From assembly GCA_004151065.3 (NCBI GenBank), contig NWUY0300028936.1, forward strand, positions 7,994 through 29,702: a stretch of DNA of 21,709 nt, read 5' to 3'. This document shows, one piece after another, positions 1 through 9,581 of the stretch. The DNA is from Larix sibirica. Its lineage: Eukaryota; Streptophyta; Pinopsida; Pinales; Pinaceae. The position numbers were made by a program, and so were the translations under genes. The notes under the pieces are model-generated. The model saw only the letters and a program-made list of their open reading frames with translations. It had not been told where the DNA came from and did no database searches. Positions within the stretch are counted from its first letter, which is position 1, and each line of letters begins with the position of its first letter.

Positions 1-880
1 TTTATATTTGCATCTTGTTTATTGTTATTTTTCTGCGATCTTGTCCTTCAAACAACCTACAATCCTTTCAACCTCAAAGTTCCTACTCAATTTTTTCAGC
101 CATGATAACACAGAAAAAAGGCTAGAGGGGGAAGCCCTATCTCATCCCTCTCCTACAATTGAAGAAAATTGTGAGCTTCCCATTGACTAGCAAGGCTATC
201 CAAGGCCCATTGACACATGCTTGGACCCATCTAACAAATTGATTATCAAATCCAAATTTCAAGAGGACATCAAAAGGAAGGAGTGATGTACCCGATCAAA
301 CACATTGGACATATCCAATTTTATAATCATACCTCTATCTATGCTCATTTCGTTGGAGTGCAGTGCCTTTTGGACCATTACAATGTTGTCGATGATTTGT
401 CGTTTCTACATGAAACTGCCTTGATTATCGAAAACAATATTAGGGAGGATCCTCTTGATCCTATTGGCCATAATTTTAGTTAATATTTTATATGAGGATT
501 TGCAAAGGGAATTGGGATAGAATCTTTTGAATCGAGTTGGATCTACATATTTCTTCTATGCATGAATAAGCATTCTTCACAAATGTGATTTGATGATGGG
601 ACAACTTAAGTGAATAGAGAAATCATCAATGCCTGGGGCCTTTTCAATGCTAGCCCCAATACTACTTGTATTATTTTCTCTTCAAAAATGACCCGATTGA
701 TATATTTATTGTCTTCTTTTGTTACTAGGTAAGGGTCGTTTCCTTTCATCAAGTGAAGAGAATGGTGATCTGTTACATATTCCTCCATATAAATGTCTTC
801 AAAATGGTCTTTGGTTGCTGCATTGATTTCTTCAAATTCCTCTAGTCTTTCCCCATTTTCCAAATTTATTTCTTTCACCG
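1..880 (-). pseudogene. LINE ORF2 reverse transcriptase, N-terminal part, broken
   Basis: Reading down from 880 there is a 90-codon stretch with the usual linker before L1 RT (AATKDHFEDIY, then TKEDNKYINRVIFEEKI). Then, in another frame, EKAPGIDDF (618-648; usual KAPGPDGF), SLCKSSYKILTKIMANR (about 470-520; usual SLCNVxYKIxxKxxANR), DNQ and RQIIDNIV, and LDMSNVFDRV containing RT motif A, whose catalytic Asp is kept (LDM at 310-318). Next are VNGKLTIFFN and RRGMR-stop-GFPL (about 131-160), where the Gln of the RGxRQGDPLSP motif is now a stop. The YxDD block would lie outside the window. At least one frameshift and several stops make it non-coding today. It is clearly non-LTR type, because SLCN-YKI and RGxRQGxPLSP are LINE signatures. 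Confidence 0.92.
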
Positions 881-1084
881 TATTTGTCCTAGATTTGGCA
901 TGTTAGTGGAAGAAGGAATTGTTTTTTTCTCATTGTAGCCACATAATTATTGATTTTAATATCCATATCTCCTTGGCTCTGTTTTCTTTACGGATATTGG
1001 CATAGATGATCATCCCTTCTAGTTGACCTTTCAAGGAGATTTCCTCTTTTTCAAATCTTTCCTAAAGAACTTCAAGTTGATGGG

Positions 1085-2004
1085 TCATGATTTTCTTTTC
1101 TTTTTTTTGATGGCATGAATGAAGTTTTGCCCCAATATTTTAGCACACCCTTTACTACTTTTAGCTTTTGTTCCCCAAAAAAAGACGAAATTCCCTTTAT
1201 GTACTTCACCGATTCCTCTTATATAATATCCACTACTTAGGATTTTTAAGACAAAGATGATTGAATATGAAGGGTAATGGCCCATATTTTGACGGAGAGG
1301 ATAACATTAGGGATATTGGTTTATGATTAGAAGTTGCAGAGAGGATATTTCCAGACGAAATAGAAATATTTTGAAGACAATCGCTATGGACTAGGAATCT
1401 ATTCAAGCAAGCGACGATATGGCCCAAGCCTAATCTATGGTTAGTCTAGGTGAATTTTCCTTTGGGTAGTTTTACATCCAAAAGACCCTATTCCAACATT
1501 ATGTCTTCCATCTTCTCTCAGAATGGATATCTGACAATGGATCCTCCTATTTTTATCTTTGTTGGACATGTTGAGGTTAAAGTCACCTGCTAGAATTTTG
1601 TTTTTGATTACTTATGTACCTTCTAATGTTTGCAGAGAGGACCAACAATGTTATTTTTCCATATAGGATACTCACTTATAAATATTGAAAATATGGAAAT
1701 TAATACCCAAGTGTAGATGGGTCAATCTAGTGAGACCCTAATGTCAAGTTTGGTGGATAAATTCTTCTTGAAACAATGCATTGTCCCATTGTGTACAAAT
1801 ACCATCAAACGACCCTCTTGAACTAATCACATTACCTTCACATCAAGGCTAATGCCTCTTACCAAGTGTCAACATGTTTGTGGCTTCAATATTAGTCTAC
1901 TGGAGAAATAGGACAATTGGTTTTTTCATTTCGGTAACCTCTTGTAATGTTGCTTCTTTAAATTTGATACCCATGCCTCTATACTTCCAGGAGACAGTAT
2001 TCAT
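1085..2004 (-). pseudogene. LINE ORF2 endonuclease domain, broken
   Basis: The domain starts at the ATG ending at 2004 with MNTVSWKYRGMG, the usual SWNxRGxG opening of plant L1 endonucleases that nick target DNA. Downstream come FLQ-stop-T (usual QETK), SRG (about 1815), GDFN (1587-1576, kept), a LNRFLV stretch, SNHKPISL (usual SDHxPI), GPLPFIFNH (usual GPxPFRF) and a lysine-rich TKAKSSKGCAKILGQNF stretch (about 1160) matching the usual KLKxLKxxLKxWNxxxFG. Key residues are lost: Asn to Lys in SWN, the Glu of QETK replaced by a stop, and Asp to Asn in SDH. Several stops and frame changes occur across it. It lies just 3' of the ORF1 remnant and just 5' of the RT remnant, as expected for ORF2. 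Confidence 0.88.
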
Positions 2005-2689
2005 TATTTAACATTGGATGGTTTGTGACCCCCCCTTTGAGAAGGGGCATGGTTCCCTTGATGCTTATTTTTTGAGTCAAATCCCATCGAGTTCTTAATG
2101 GTTGTCTAAGTGCCTAATAACTTTTCCTTAATCATTGCTTCCTCTCTTCATTCCCGTGTTAGTTTCCTCCCCATATTTCTTGGTTTCTTTCCTTCTTCCT
2201 CCTCATCTAATTTTCCTCTTCTTCGATCTAATGTTGATTTATTTTTCCTAGATAACACCTTGGAGATTGTAGGCTTATTTGAGATGGGATTGATCTCTTC
2301 TAATCAATCGATATGCATGTTGTCCTCCACAGAAAGGAGAAGATTTATTTGAGAAGGAGTAAAAGAGGGCATTTCTTGGGGGAAATCTTGAGTATGGATC
2401 CTTTACAAAGGGATTGACCTCTTCCACAAAGGATCAAGGATCCATTTGCAACAAGATATCAAAACTATTGGGTGGGTAGGGTAGGCTTGAATATGAGGAT
2501 AAATAAATGGATGCATGCATAAGGGACCCAGGGACCGACAACTAAGAGAATGGGATGGATGGGACTTGCACGAATGGACAGGAAGAGGAGGAAGGAATCG
2601 AAGGGGACATGCTTGAGTTCATTTATTTCTTTGAACTCATTTTTTTTAATTATCTACCAATTATATTGGTTAGGAATTGCATAAGCGGA

Positions 2690-3455
2690 AGGAATATTCT
2701 TTTTGTAATGTTTGGCGAAGTGATCGTACTCATGGAAATATTTTCATTTGAATGGTAGTTGTTCGTAGTCCAACTTCTATGAATGTTTCCAGTTGTCTAT
2801 GGCTAGGATTAATGCTTCCAAAAGATCATTTTATGGATCTACTTTCGCACATACCCAAGCACATGCAAACATATTATCTTTGGGCTCATATTTGTCTATG
2901 TATTTCCCTAAATTGTTCCCAATGCTCCCTAATGGATCCTCCCCCCAATAATGGATGGGTAAATGGGGGAAGCAAACCTAAACAAGGACTGTTGATGGAA
3001 TGTCAAGCTCCAGTTTGAATAATAGTGTCCATCTATTTAGATATGTTCCTCTAGATCATAAAATTCACAACCTGCTTTAGAAGATCAGATCTCGATCCTC
3101 TTTGGCTACAAACATAAATGCATAGAACCCTCTTTGCAAAAATAATGAGACAACTTCTCTTGAATGAGAAATTGACAGTTTTTTATATCTAGTTGGCCAT
3201 CGATATGGGAAAGAGCTATATTCTTATGAATTAGTTGATCTAGCCTCTTTCAGCAAAGTCAAGAGCCATGTGTTGAGAGGAAGTAACATGGAGTGAAAAA
3301 TCATGGATCCCATCAAGTATCTTGACAAACCTTGATGGTTGCATCTTAGCAATGGGTTTCTCAAATGCGAAGACTAGAGAATGAAAGGAGTCATCGTCAG
3401 AATCTGGAGGGAGAGGGAAATCCACTCCAATGCAAGTCACCATGATCAATAACAT
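2690..3455 (-). pseudogene. LINE ORF1 remnant (DUF4283-like domain plus broken zinc knuckle)
   Basis: ORF1 proteins of plant LINEs bind the element RNA. The first frame starts at 3455 with 71 codons, including an acidic DSDDDS run, and is then broken. In shifted frames downstream come a FYAFMF stretch (about 3100), a YLNRW stretch (about 3020), PHLPIHYW (about 2950), IDKYEPKD, then LDYEQLPFK and HEYDHFAKHY (about 2700-2760). These follow the DUF4283 pattern of a WxPxFD-like segment, LPxLPxxYW and YExxPxFCxxCxxxGH. The knuckle is ruined: the first Cys codon is a stop and the other Cys positions read F and Y, while the His is kept. The ORF1 tail between 2690 and 2010 has no motif I can name. 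Recognition is by motif order, since no single long frame remains. Confidence 0.8.
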
Positions 3456-5320
3456 ATTTCAAGGGAACGTGAGGAAAGTACATGCACAACAATCGATTTC
3501 CACACTGTTTGTGAAATTCGATAAAGATTGTATCTTTAAACTTTCAAAGAAACCTAAATCTCTCAATACTACAATATATTAATTTATTAGGAATCATTTT
3601 GTTATTATATTTTTTATAATAGGGCCTCATGTATTCAATATATTTATGTACCTTAGCTCAAGCATTGGTTGAAAATGAATCTCAAGCATAAATCATTATC
3701 CTCTAGAAGCTCGAAACAATGAAAGTCAAAGACGATGCTCTATTTTGAGGTTGTTGGGGTCTCAAGGTCAAGGTGGTGGAAGAGAAAACTGATGCTCTTG
3801 TCAATGCTACCTCAATGCATCCAAAGGAAGACATATCTCCGAATCCCAAGAAAGAATAATTTTTTTCTCTATTTTGACTCAAAGACTAACGGTCATAAAC
3901 TTCTTCAGACCTCTAGGTTCATGTTTTTGTTAGCTTCTAAAAGTTGGAGGAATGCCCTCAAAGACTTTGTTTTTCTAAATTTCTGGTAAACAATCTGTGA
4001 TTATTTCATTTGGTCAGGTTACATACTCCCTGACAGGTTTATTAGTCATCAAAAAGCATCCATAGGAGGTATTTGTAAATACCATTTCTCTATCTATGCA
4101 CAATAGCAATAGATAGTCAGATAGTAGCTGTAGAATAAGAACATAATATCTCCATAAGATGCATAAGTTGTGGGCTTGTAGATCCACATCAAATGAACTA
4201 CTTTGTCTAATCTGATGTTACTTTTTTGTATACTAATAGAAAATAGACTTCTTATTTTACATTTTTATAACAAGGGAAATAGTTGCAAATCAACTAGTCT
4301 TTGTCAAGTTCAAATCTCAGCAGCCAAAGCAAAAGAAAAAAAATGTTTAAGGCACTAATAAACACAAGAGTCATAGTTAGTCTAATTAGGAAGAAGGTAA
4401 AAAATCTAACCCGGAACTTACTTATTTAAGTTGACAATTATTTTAAATCAATTATAATTAATTGTATTTAAAGTTAGTTGCATTTAGATTTAAATTTAAT
4501 TGGGTTTAGTTAGTATTTGAATGATTGTTATCCTCTCTACACTGAAGGGAAAACTAATTACACTTAATTAATTGTAACTAGTTATAAAGAAAATATAGAT
4601 ATCATGAAATGTAAATTTTTAATGACACAAATAATCATATTTATATTATTTCTAAATTTAGCGTGTATATAGTTGGCTTGTTAAAAGTTAATTGGTTTAA
4701 GGTGAATTCTAAGGTTTGGTGCCTTTTTTAGGAAAGGAGGCTTAAGAAACATGGATAGACAAATTGAGAAGGTCTAAGAGGCATGGAAGTGTTTGACTTA
4801 TTCTTATTAGGCATATATATCTATGTATATTTTCATAGTTATAGATTATCATCGGATTCTCTTTTGTGCTTTAATTACTTGTCAAGGAACACCTAATTTT
4901 ATAAAATCGATAGAACCTTTGGAACACAAACAAAAGTATGAAATTTTATCTCTCCATGAAACAAAATTACTTTAAGATTTATGTAACGTCTTTTATTTTG
5001 TTCTTTCCTTTAAATGAACACTTTACATGTTCCATGCAGGGGAAGAAAATGATTATTGTTATGAAATATGGTGAGAATAGTATAATCATATACTGGATTT
5101 ACATCCCAAAATGTTATATATACATATATTCATTATCTCCACATGCTTAGATATTTCTCAAACATGTCAAATTCTTAAAAGGATTCCCTTCTCACTGAAT
5201 TAAACAAACAAGGAGAAGGAAATCCAATCTACAAGAGTTCTTCACACATAAAAATCTAGTTTATGTTAGAGAGGAATGATGCCTTTTGACTGAATTGAAT
5301 GAATGAGCAAAAAAAACCTA

Positions 5321-5400
5321 ATTTAGTCCTCTTCTATTTGTAAAGTATCTTCAAAATATAATTTAGTCCTTTCCTATTTATAAAGTATCTTCAAAATATT
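5321..5400. repeat. Two-copy 40-bp tandem duplication
   Basis: Two adjacent 40-bp units, 5321-5360 and 5361-5400, both start ATTTAGTCCT and both contain TAAAGTATCTTCAAAATAT. They differ at about four positions. A looser repeat flanks them: sequence around 5236-5284 (AAAATCTAGTTT, then GAATGATGC) resembles 5449-5500. This looks like local slippage duplication in non-coding DNA. Confidence 0.85.
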
Positions 5401-6036
5401 CTACCTTCAAATCTTGCAAGGAAACTTACATATTATCATATAAGAATTCTTCAAATATAAAAATATAAGAATCTAGTTTTTGTTATATGAATGATGCATA
5501 TTCATCTACGATGAGAATAAGGGCCATTTCATCTATTCAAAGTATCTCTATCACAATACTAAATAATCATGTATTTCCTAGGAAAATAATAGCAAACAAA
5601 ACTAATACGAGCATTCTTCATTAAGCTTAGGTGGTGGGATCATTAATGGACATGCCATTTGAATCAAAATAAAGGGAGCTCCCCAATTGAAACATTCCAA
5701 TCAACTTTGCTATTAAAGTGATAGTCACATTCATATAAATATATTTTGTGTAAGTGTTGTTCATTTGGAGAAAACACAAGATCACTCTAGAAATATTTAA
5801 CGATAAAAAACATGTTAGCCTAAAGTTAGTGTAATAGACCAAATAAAATAATTATTAATTATTAATAATTGTAATGTTGACAATGAAGTGTTACGTTATG
5901 AATGATGTCCTACCATCGTTGTAAAGCAAATTTGAATAATAATAATATTAATTTACATATTAAAAGGTTGATTTCAAATTGGTATAAGAGTATTTGAAAT
6001 CTGTTGCTAGTAATTATTAATTTCAACCCATAAGCC

Positions 6037-6090
6037 CTTATGTGGAAGACTATGTGGGAGCCCTCGTGTGGAACCCTTTACGTGGAGCCT
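6037..6090. repeat. Short degenerate GTGG repeats, spacing 12-14 bp
   Basis: The string YGTGG followed by purines and CC recurs at about 6041, 6053, 6067 and 6081. It may be the relic of a minisatellite. No function is apparent. Confidence 0.4.
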
Positions 6091-6455
6091 TTGCATGAAA
6101 TCACATGTGTCGAATCCATTGCATGAAGGTAAGGTTGGGTCGTAGTGGTCTGTGTGTAATCCCTTCCACGAACACTCCCTTGCAAGTTCATTGCATGGAG
6201 TTGCTTCTAGATTCGACCACGAGTCTATAGAAACCCTAAGTCTAATCAGATTGTGTGATGTGGTTTCTCTTTGCGTGCTAGGTGTGACCTGGTTGTGGTG
6301 GCACGTATTGATTCATGAAGATTTGACAAGTCACCATGAGAAATTTGAAAACCTCAAGGAAGGCCTCAAGTGCCTTGGGCTATACATCATCTAACATTGG
6401 CAACTCACCCAACAAAATTAAGTGATGAGATAAATTAATTAAAAATCTTGGTGGG

Positions 6456-7440
6456 TGAGATCTCCAACAAACTTAATGGTGTAGATATAAAAGAATTCTA
6501 AACCACAGTGGACAATATCTCCAATAAACTTAGTCGTATATACGAGATCTCCGACAAACTTAGAAGTTTAGATAAAATTTACAAAAAAATCAGTAAGATA
6601 GATGAATTCTCCAGAAGACTGGAGCATCGAACACAAAGTAAAGATGTGTAGTCAAAATCACAATGCGCTCAAGGCTCAAGTTGCAGCATTGGGAAGTGGG
6701 AATAAGAAATTAAGTAGCCCCAATTTCCACTACCCTTTTCTGCCACCAAAATATTCATCCAAATTTGGATCCCTTAATGGATTTACATAGGCCAAAAGTT
6801 CATGTACCGAGATTTGATGGAGAATGTGATAGGGAAAGCATAAGATGGATAAATAGAATCGAATGCTATTTTGAATTGCATCAAATGTACGATGATGAAG
6901 ATAAAATTAATTTTGTGTCACTGCACTTAGAAAAATCAACATGCGATTGGTTCTTGTGGTGGCACTCAAAAGCGCAATCAAGTTACTAGGATACATTCGA
7001 AAAAAAAATTTCAAGAGATTTCAAAACATCGAAGAAAATGAAGTCTTCTCCAAACTTGCTCAACTACAATAGTCTAGCTTGGTTGATGAATTTTTAAATA
7101 ATCTACATGTGATGGCTACTCACATACCTAATTTACCAAATGATCAACTCCTACAAATTTCCATGTTAGATTTGAAGGAAAACATAAGAATCAACTCAAA
7201 CTAATAGATATCAAAGACGTGGAACAAGCTCAACTAAATGCCAAAATCAGTGAGGATAAAAATGTTTCCTCTCCAAAAGACCAAGCTCAAAGTATGCCAT
7301 CCCTAACAAAAGGAGTCCAACTTCTGATGCATGGGATGATAAAAGTCGGTGTTTTAAATGCCATGCTCCTAATTGGAGTTTGGGCACAAATGCAAGGAAA
7401 AATAATTCTAACTACATGAAGTATAGAATGATAGCGACAA
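6456..7440 (+). pseudogene. Ty3/gypsy gag remnant with leader repeats and CCHC knuckle
   Basis: Gag builds the virus-like particle of the element. The leader reads as heptad-like repeats (EISNKLNGVD, NISNKLSRI, EISDKLRSLD) likely to form a coiled coil. The core frame at 6765-6989 contains PRFDGE, IRWINRIECYFELHQM and LEKSTCDWFLWW, the usual FDGxxxxxWIxxxExYF and A-x-x-W-W pattern of retrotransposon gag. After a stop at 6987-6989 a shifted frame continues (IEENEVFSKLAQLQ, then LVDEFLNNLHVMATHIPNLP, then EQAQLNAKI). The knuckle has CFKC at 7350-7361, and the matching H-K-C (7385-7393) is in the next frame, so a one-base indel splits it. Several stops and frameshifts are present. Confidence 0.85.
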
Positions 7441-7559
7441 GGAGGAAGGTGATTTATCTCCATCTAACCCAAAATCGGAATATTCAATTGGGGATCCAAA
7501 AATCCTAGAAAATCTAGCTATTAAAATACCATTTCAACACTTTTGGTTGTCGCAATGAT

Positions 7560-8345
7560 AGGTATTTCTTAACCCAAAACTCTAAAGGTTTTTTGGTACA
7601 TAAAAAAAATACTAACAATACTAATATATCATAGTGGCAGTTCACATAATTTCATCGATACTAGATTATAAAAGCAATTGAATTATGTTTGTCTACCCTA
7701 CCTCTGATTTTCAAGTAGCAATTCCACAGAACCAAACCACTGCATGCAATGGGAAATGTCTTAAAAGATAATTGTTTATTAATGATTACCAATTATAAAA
7801 GTCTCATATGTATGGCACGGTAATTGGGGGGTTGATGTTGTATTAGGATCCCAATGGCTAACCACAACTAGTAGGGTGGGGTTAAATCTACAAAAACAAC
7901 TCCTAAGATTTTTTTAAAACAAAAAAATACAATTTTCAAGGGATCAGGAGACCACCCCCTTAAATAGTCTCATCTAATAGAATGGAGAAAATGATTATGA
8001 AAGGATCCCAAGCTTATCTCTTACACTGCTATTCAGTGGAGGAGGATTCTAACAAAATAGATGACCCAAGGGGACTAGATGAGATTCTTGGCAAATATAG
8101 CACCATTTTTTAAGACATACCTTGTGGTCTCTCTCCAGTACAATCCAAAGATCACATCATAGAATTAATTCCAAGATCGACCCTAGTTAGAAGGAAATTT
8201 TACAAGCAATCTCACAAATACAATGTTGAAATTGAACGCGTGGTTAAAGAATTATTGGATTGTGGTATTATCACCCAAAGTAAGAGCCCATTTTCAGCAT
8301 CAACAAATGCCCAAAATTGTTGGCTTGTCAAATTCAAATTAATAA
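7560..8345 (+). pseudogene. Ty3/gypsy protease and RT N-terminus, broken
   Basis: The retropepsin active site reads HSGSSHNFID starting at 7630; the usual first residue is the catalytic Asp (DSGSTHNFID), here replaced by His. Shifted frames then give TSDFQVAIP and the strong hallmark VDVVLGSQWL (7831-7860), which in this group sits at the end of protease. The RT approach reads GLDEILGKYSTIF, IPCGLSPVQSKDHIIEL (about 8118-8170) and EIERVVKELLDCGIITQSKS (about 8230-8290), matching the usual LPPxRxxDHxIxL and ExxxxxxLLxxGxIxxSxSPF. The frame then loses similarity. The palm with YxDD is not present. Stops occur throughout, so no product is made. Confidence 0.87.
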
Positions 8346-8784
8346 AAGTCCCATTAAATGCTCAAGCAGTGCCAACCAAATTTCATAAAAATAAACACCA
8401 TGAGCCAATGTAATGATGATTAATTGAGGTCAAGACCTCTACATTTCCTAATGCTTAATAGAAGATGGAGTCAATTCATGGAATATCATCTTTTGAATAT
8501 GGTAGAACCCAATCTGCAAAGTACACCACCATATATGTGTTGAAGAAACAATCCATCCAATCCAACAAAAGGAAGTTTCTATAAAGACTTCAAGACAAAT
8601 CACTAGAGGGGCCTAAAAGAGGGTTTTAAACGCAACAAGAAATATAATCGAAAAACACTAATTATGTAGACCTTAGGGAAAATTCATCTAGTCAATAGTC
8701 TCTAAAATCAATTGTATAACCAAAAAACTATGGTGACAAGCAATTCTCTAGATCAAATATGAGAGGTGGATTGCCTCAAAGGCC
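8346..8784. other. Unassigned AT-rich stretch
   Basis: No protein or RNA motif is recognised between the broken RT and the repeat block. Short frames here have no similarity I can name. Confidence 0.5.
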
Positions 8785-9023
8785 CTAAAGAATAAAATAT
8801 GAACTCTTGGTTTATACTGAAAATGCCACCAACAAAGGTCTTCAAAGAAAAAGAAAAAAAGGAGAAAACCAAAAAATATTACATCTATTCCAAAAACCAA
8901 CGTTGAATTTTGGTTGAAATGGAGAGATAGATAGCGTGTATTAGAGAGGGAGAGAGAGCTCATGAGCAAGAGAGATATGGTGTATGTAGGTTAAAGAATC
9001 ATGTTGGTAGACTAAGGAATTTA
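8785..9023. repeat. Direct repeat, copy 1 of the left block (ends at N 9024)
   Basis: Bases 8789-9023 (235 bp) look identical to 10409-10643. Bases 8939-9023 also match 9582-9666. Copy 1 ends exactly at the single N at 9024. It includes a GA-rich tract (about 8924-8975) and a long purine-rich stretch (8840-8875). I see no coding content; the frame on the minus strand over it is just the complement of the purine tract. Confidence 0.93.
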
Positions 9024-9024
9024 N
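9024..9024. other. Single N, probable contig join
   Basis: The base is unknown. Immediately after it, 9025-9058 repeats 8906-8939, so sequence steps back by 119 bp across the N. This fits two overlapping contigs placed end to end. Confidence 0.75.
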
Positions 9025-9058
9025 AATTTTGGTTGAAATGGAGAGATAGATAGCGTGT

Positions 9059-9581
9059 TGCCTTAGAAAGCACCAATCTATGAAAAAAATTCCTCAAACT
9101 CGTTGGAAAATCCAAAAAATCGCCAAAGGAAGAGAGTGTTGGTTGTGAAGATGGTAATAAATACCCTAAAAAGTGATGGTGTCATGAAATAGCACTAGAA
9201 ACCCTTAGTTTTAGACCTACACTACCCTAAAAAATGCAAAAATTGGGCTAAAAAAAAAGGGGAAAAGAGGAAAGCACTTCCCTAAAAAGGGTACAAATTT
9301 GAAAAAAACCCTTAACTTCATTGAAAAGACTAAAACGCTACCAAAAAAGGGCAAGAGAGCACTAGTGAAAAAAAAGGCTTGGGAATTTGTTATTGTCCTG
9401 AAAAGTGTTGAAAACCCTAGTTTCAATTTAAAAACAACCCTAAAATTAATGTTGGATAGGGAAGGAAGAGTTATATTGGTTGACACCATGTTGAAGTGAC
9501 AACTGCAACAAACCGTATTCCAACCAATTAAAACACCTCATATCCATAAAAGCATTGATCAAGAGTATATCATACCAATAC
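9059..9581. other. 523-bp segment present in one repeat version and absent from the others
   Basis: In the middle copy, the string ending GATAGCGTGT is followed by these 523 bp before the TATTAGAGAGGG sequence. In copies 1 and 3 the same two flanks are joined directly (at 8939 and 10559). The segment is A-rich with several CCCTAAA-like strings. It thus looks like an insertion/deletion difference between two versions of the locus. Its open frames (9299-9499 plus, 9217-9489 minus) are low-complexity and not believed. Confidence 0.8.

Larger units (their letters stand above)
1..3460 (-). mobile_element. Degenerate plant L1-type LINE, 3' part beyond window start
   Basis: Read on the minus strand, this stretch holds the plant L1 LINE parts in the expected order: an ORF1 with a DUF4283-like domain and zinc knuckle (about 3455 to 2690), an apurinic-type endonuclease starting at 2004, and reverse transcriptase from about 880 to the window edge. 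Such elements copy themselves by target-primed reverse transcription in the nucleus. All parts are in several frames with many stops, so the copy is dead and old. The 5' end is set only roughly, at the last recognisable ORF1 sequence. The 3' end, including the rest of RT and any poly-A tail, lies outside the window. The family assignment rests on several independent motifs and is firm; the subfamily is not determined. Confidence 0.9.
3461..6450. other. AT-rich intergenic stretch without recognisable genes
   Basis: About 3 kb of AT-rich sequence. Open frames such as those at 3735-3989, 4938-5150, 5627-5842 and 6152-6394 are short, lack any motif I recognise, and look like chance frames. Around 4440-4600 there are repeated AATTAATTGTA-type strings that could be low-complexity sequence or a decayed small transposon, but I cannot define its ends. 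The only clear structures are the tandem duplication at 5321-5400, a looser repeat nearby, and short GTGG-containing repeats near 6040. Confidence 0.6.
6456..8345 (+). mobile_element. Truncated Ty3/gypsy element (gag, protease, start of RT)
   Basis: On the plus strand the Ty3/gypsy parts occur in order: a coiled-coil-like leader (about 6456-6620), gag core (from about 6765), CCHC knuckle (7350-7393), protease (from about 7630), the pre-RT hallmark VDVVLGSQWL (7831-7860) and the RT N-terminus up to SPFSAS (about 8305). The RT palm, RNase H, integrase and both LTRs are missing. After SPF the expected valine-lysine-rich RT sequence does not follow, so the element is broken off near 8310-8345. 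No LTR or primer-binding site was found upstream. It is a separate insertion from the other two Ty3 elements, judging by different gag and protease sequence. Confidence 0.87.

Noticed and set aside
4080-4340. Possible copia RNase H remnant
   Set aside because: A VAVE-like string and a few later residues faintly suggest the copia RNase H start, but nothing else in order supports it.
4440-4600. Small inverted-repeat transposon around AATTAATTGTA strings
   Set aside because: The strings are AT-rich and partly direct instead of inverted, and no target duplication or clear ends could be found.
8748-8969. Minus-strand frame with a phenylalanine-rich run resembling a membrane segment
   Set aside because: It is the complement of a GA/AAG-rich tract; the hydrophobic run is a by-product of low complexity.
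9120-9450. CCCTAAA-like strings suggesting telomeric repeats
   Set aside because: They are scattered, not tandem, and lie in generally A-rich sequence.
9217-9499. Overlapping opposite-strand frames, one lysine-rich and one phenylalanine-rich
   Set aside because: Both come from A-rich sequence and have no motif.
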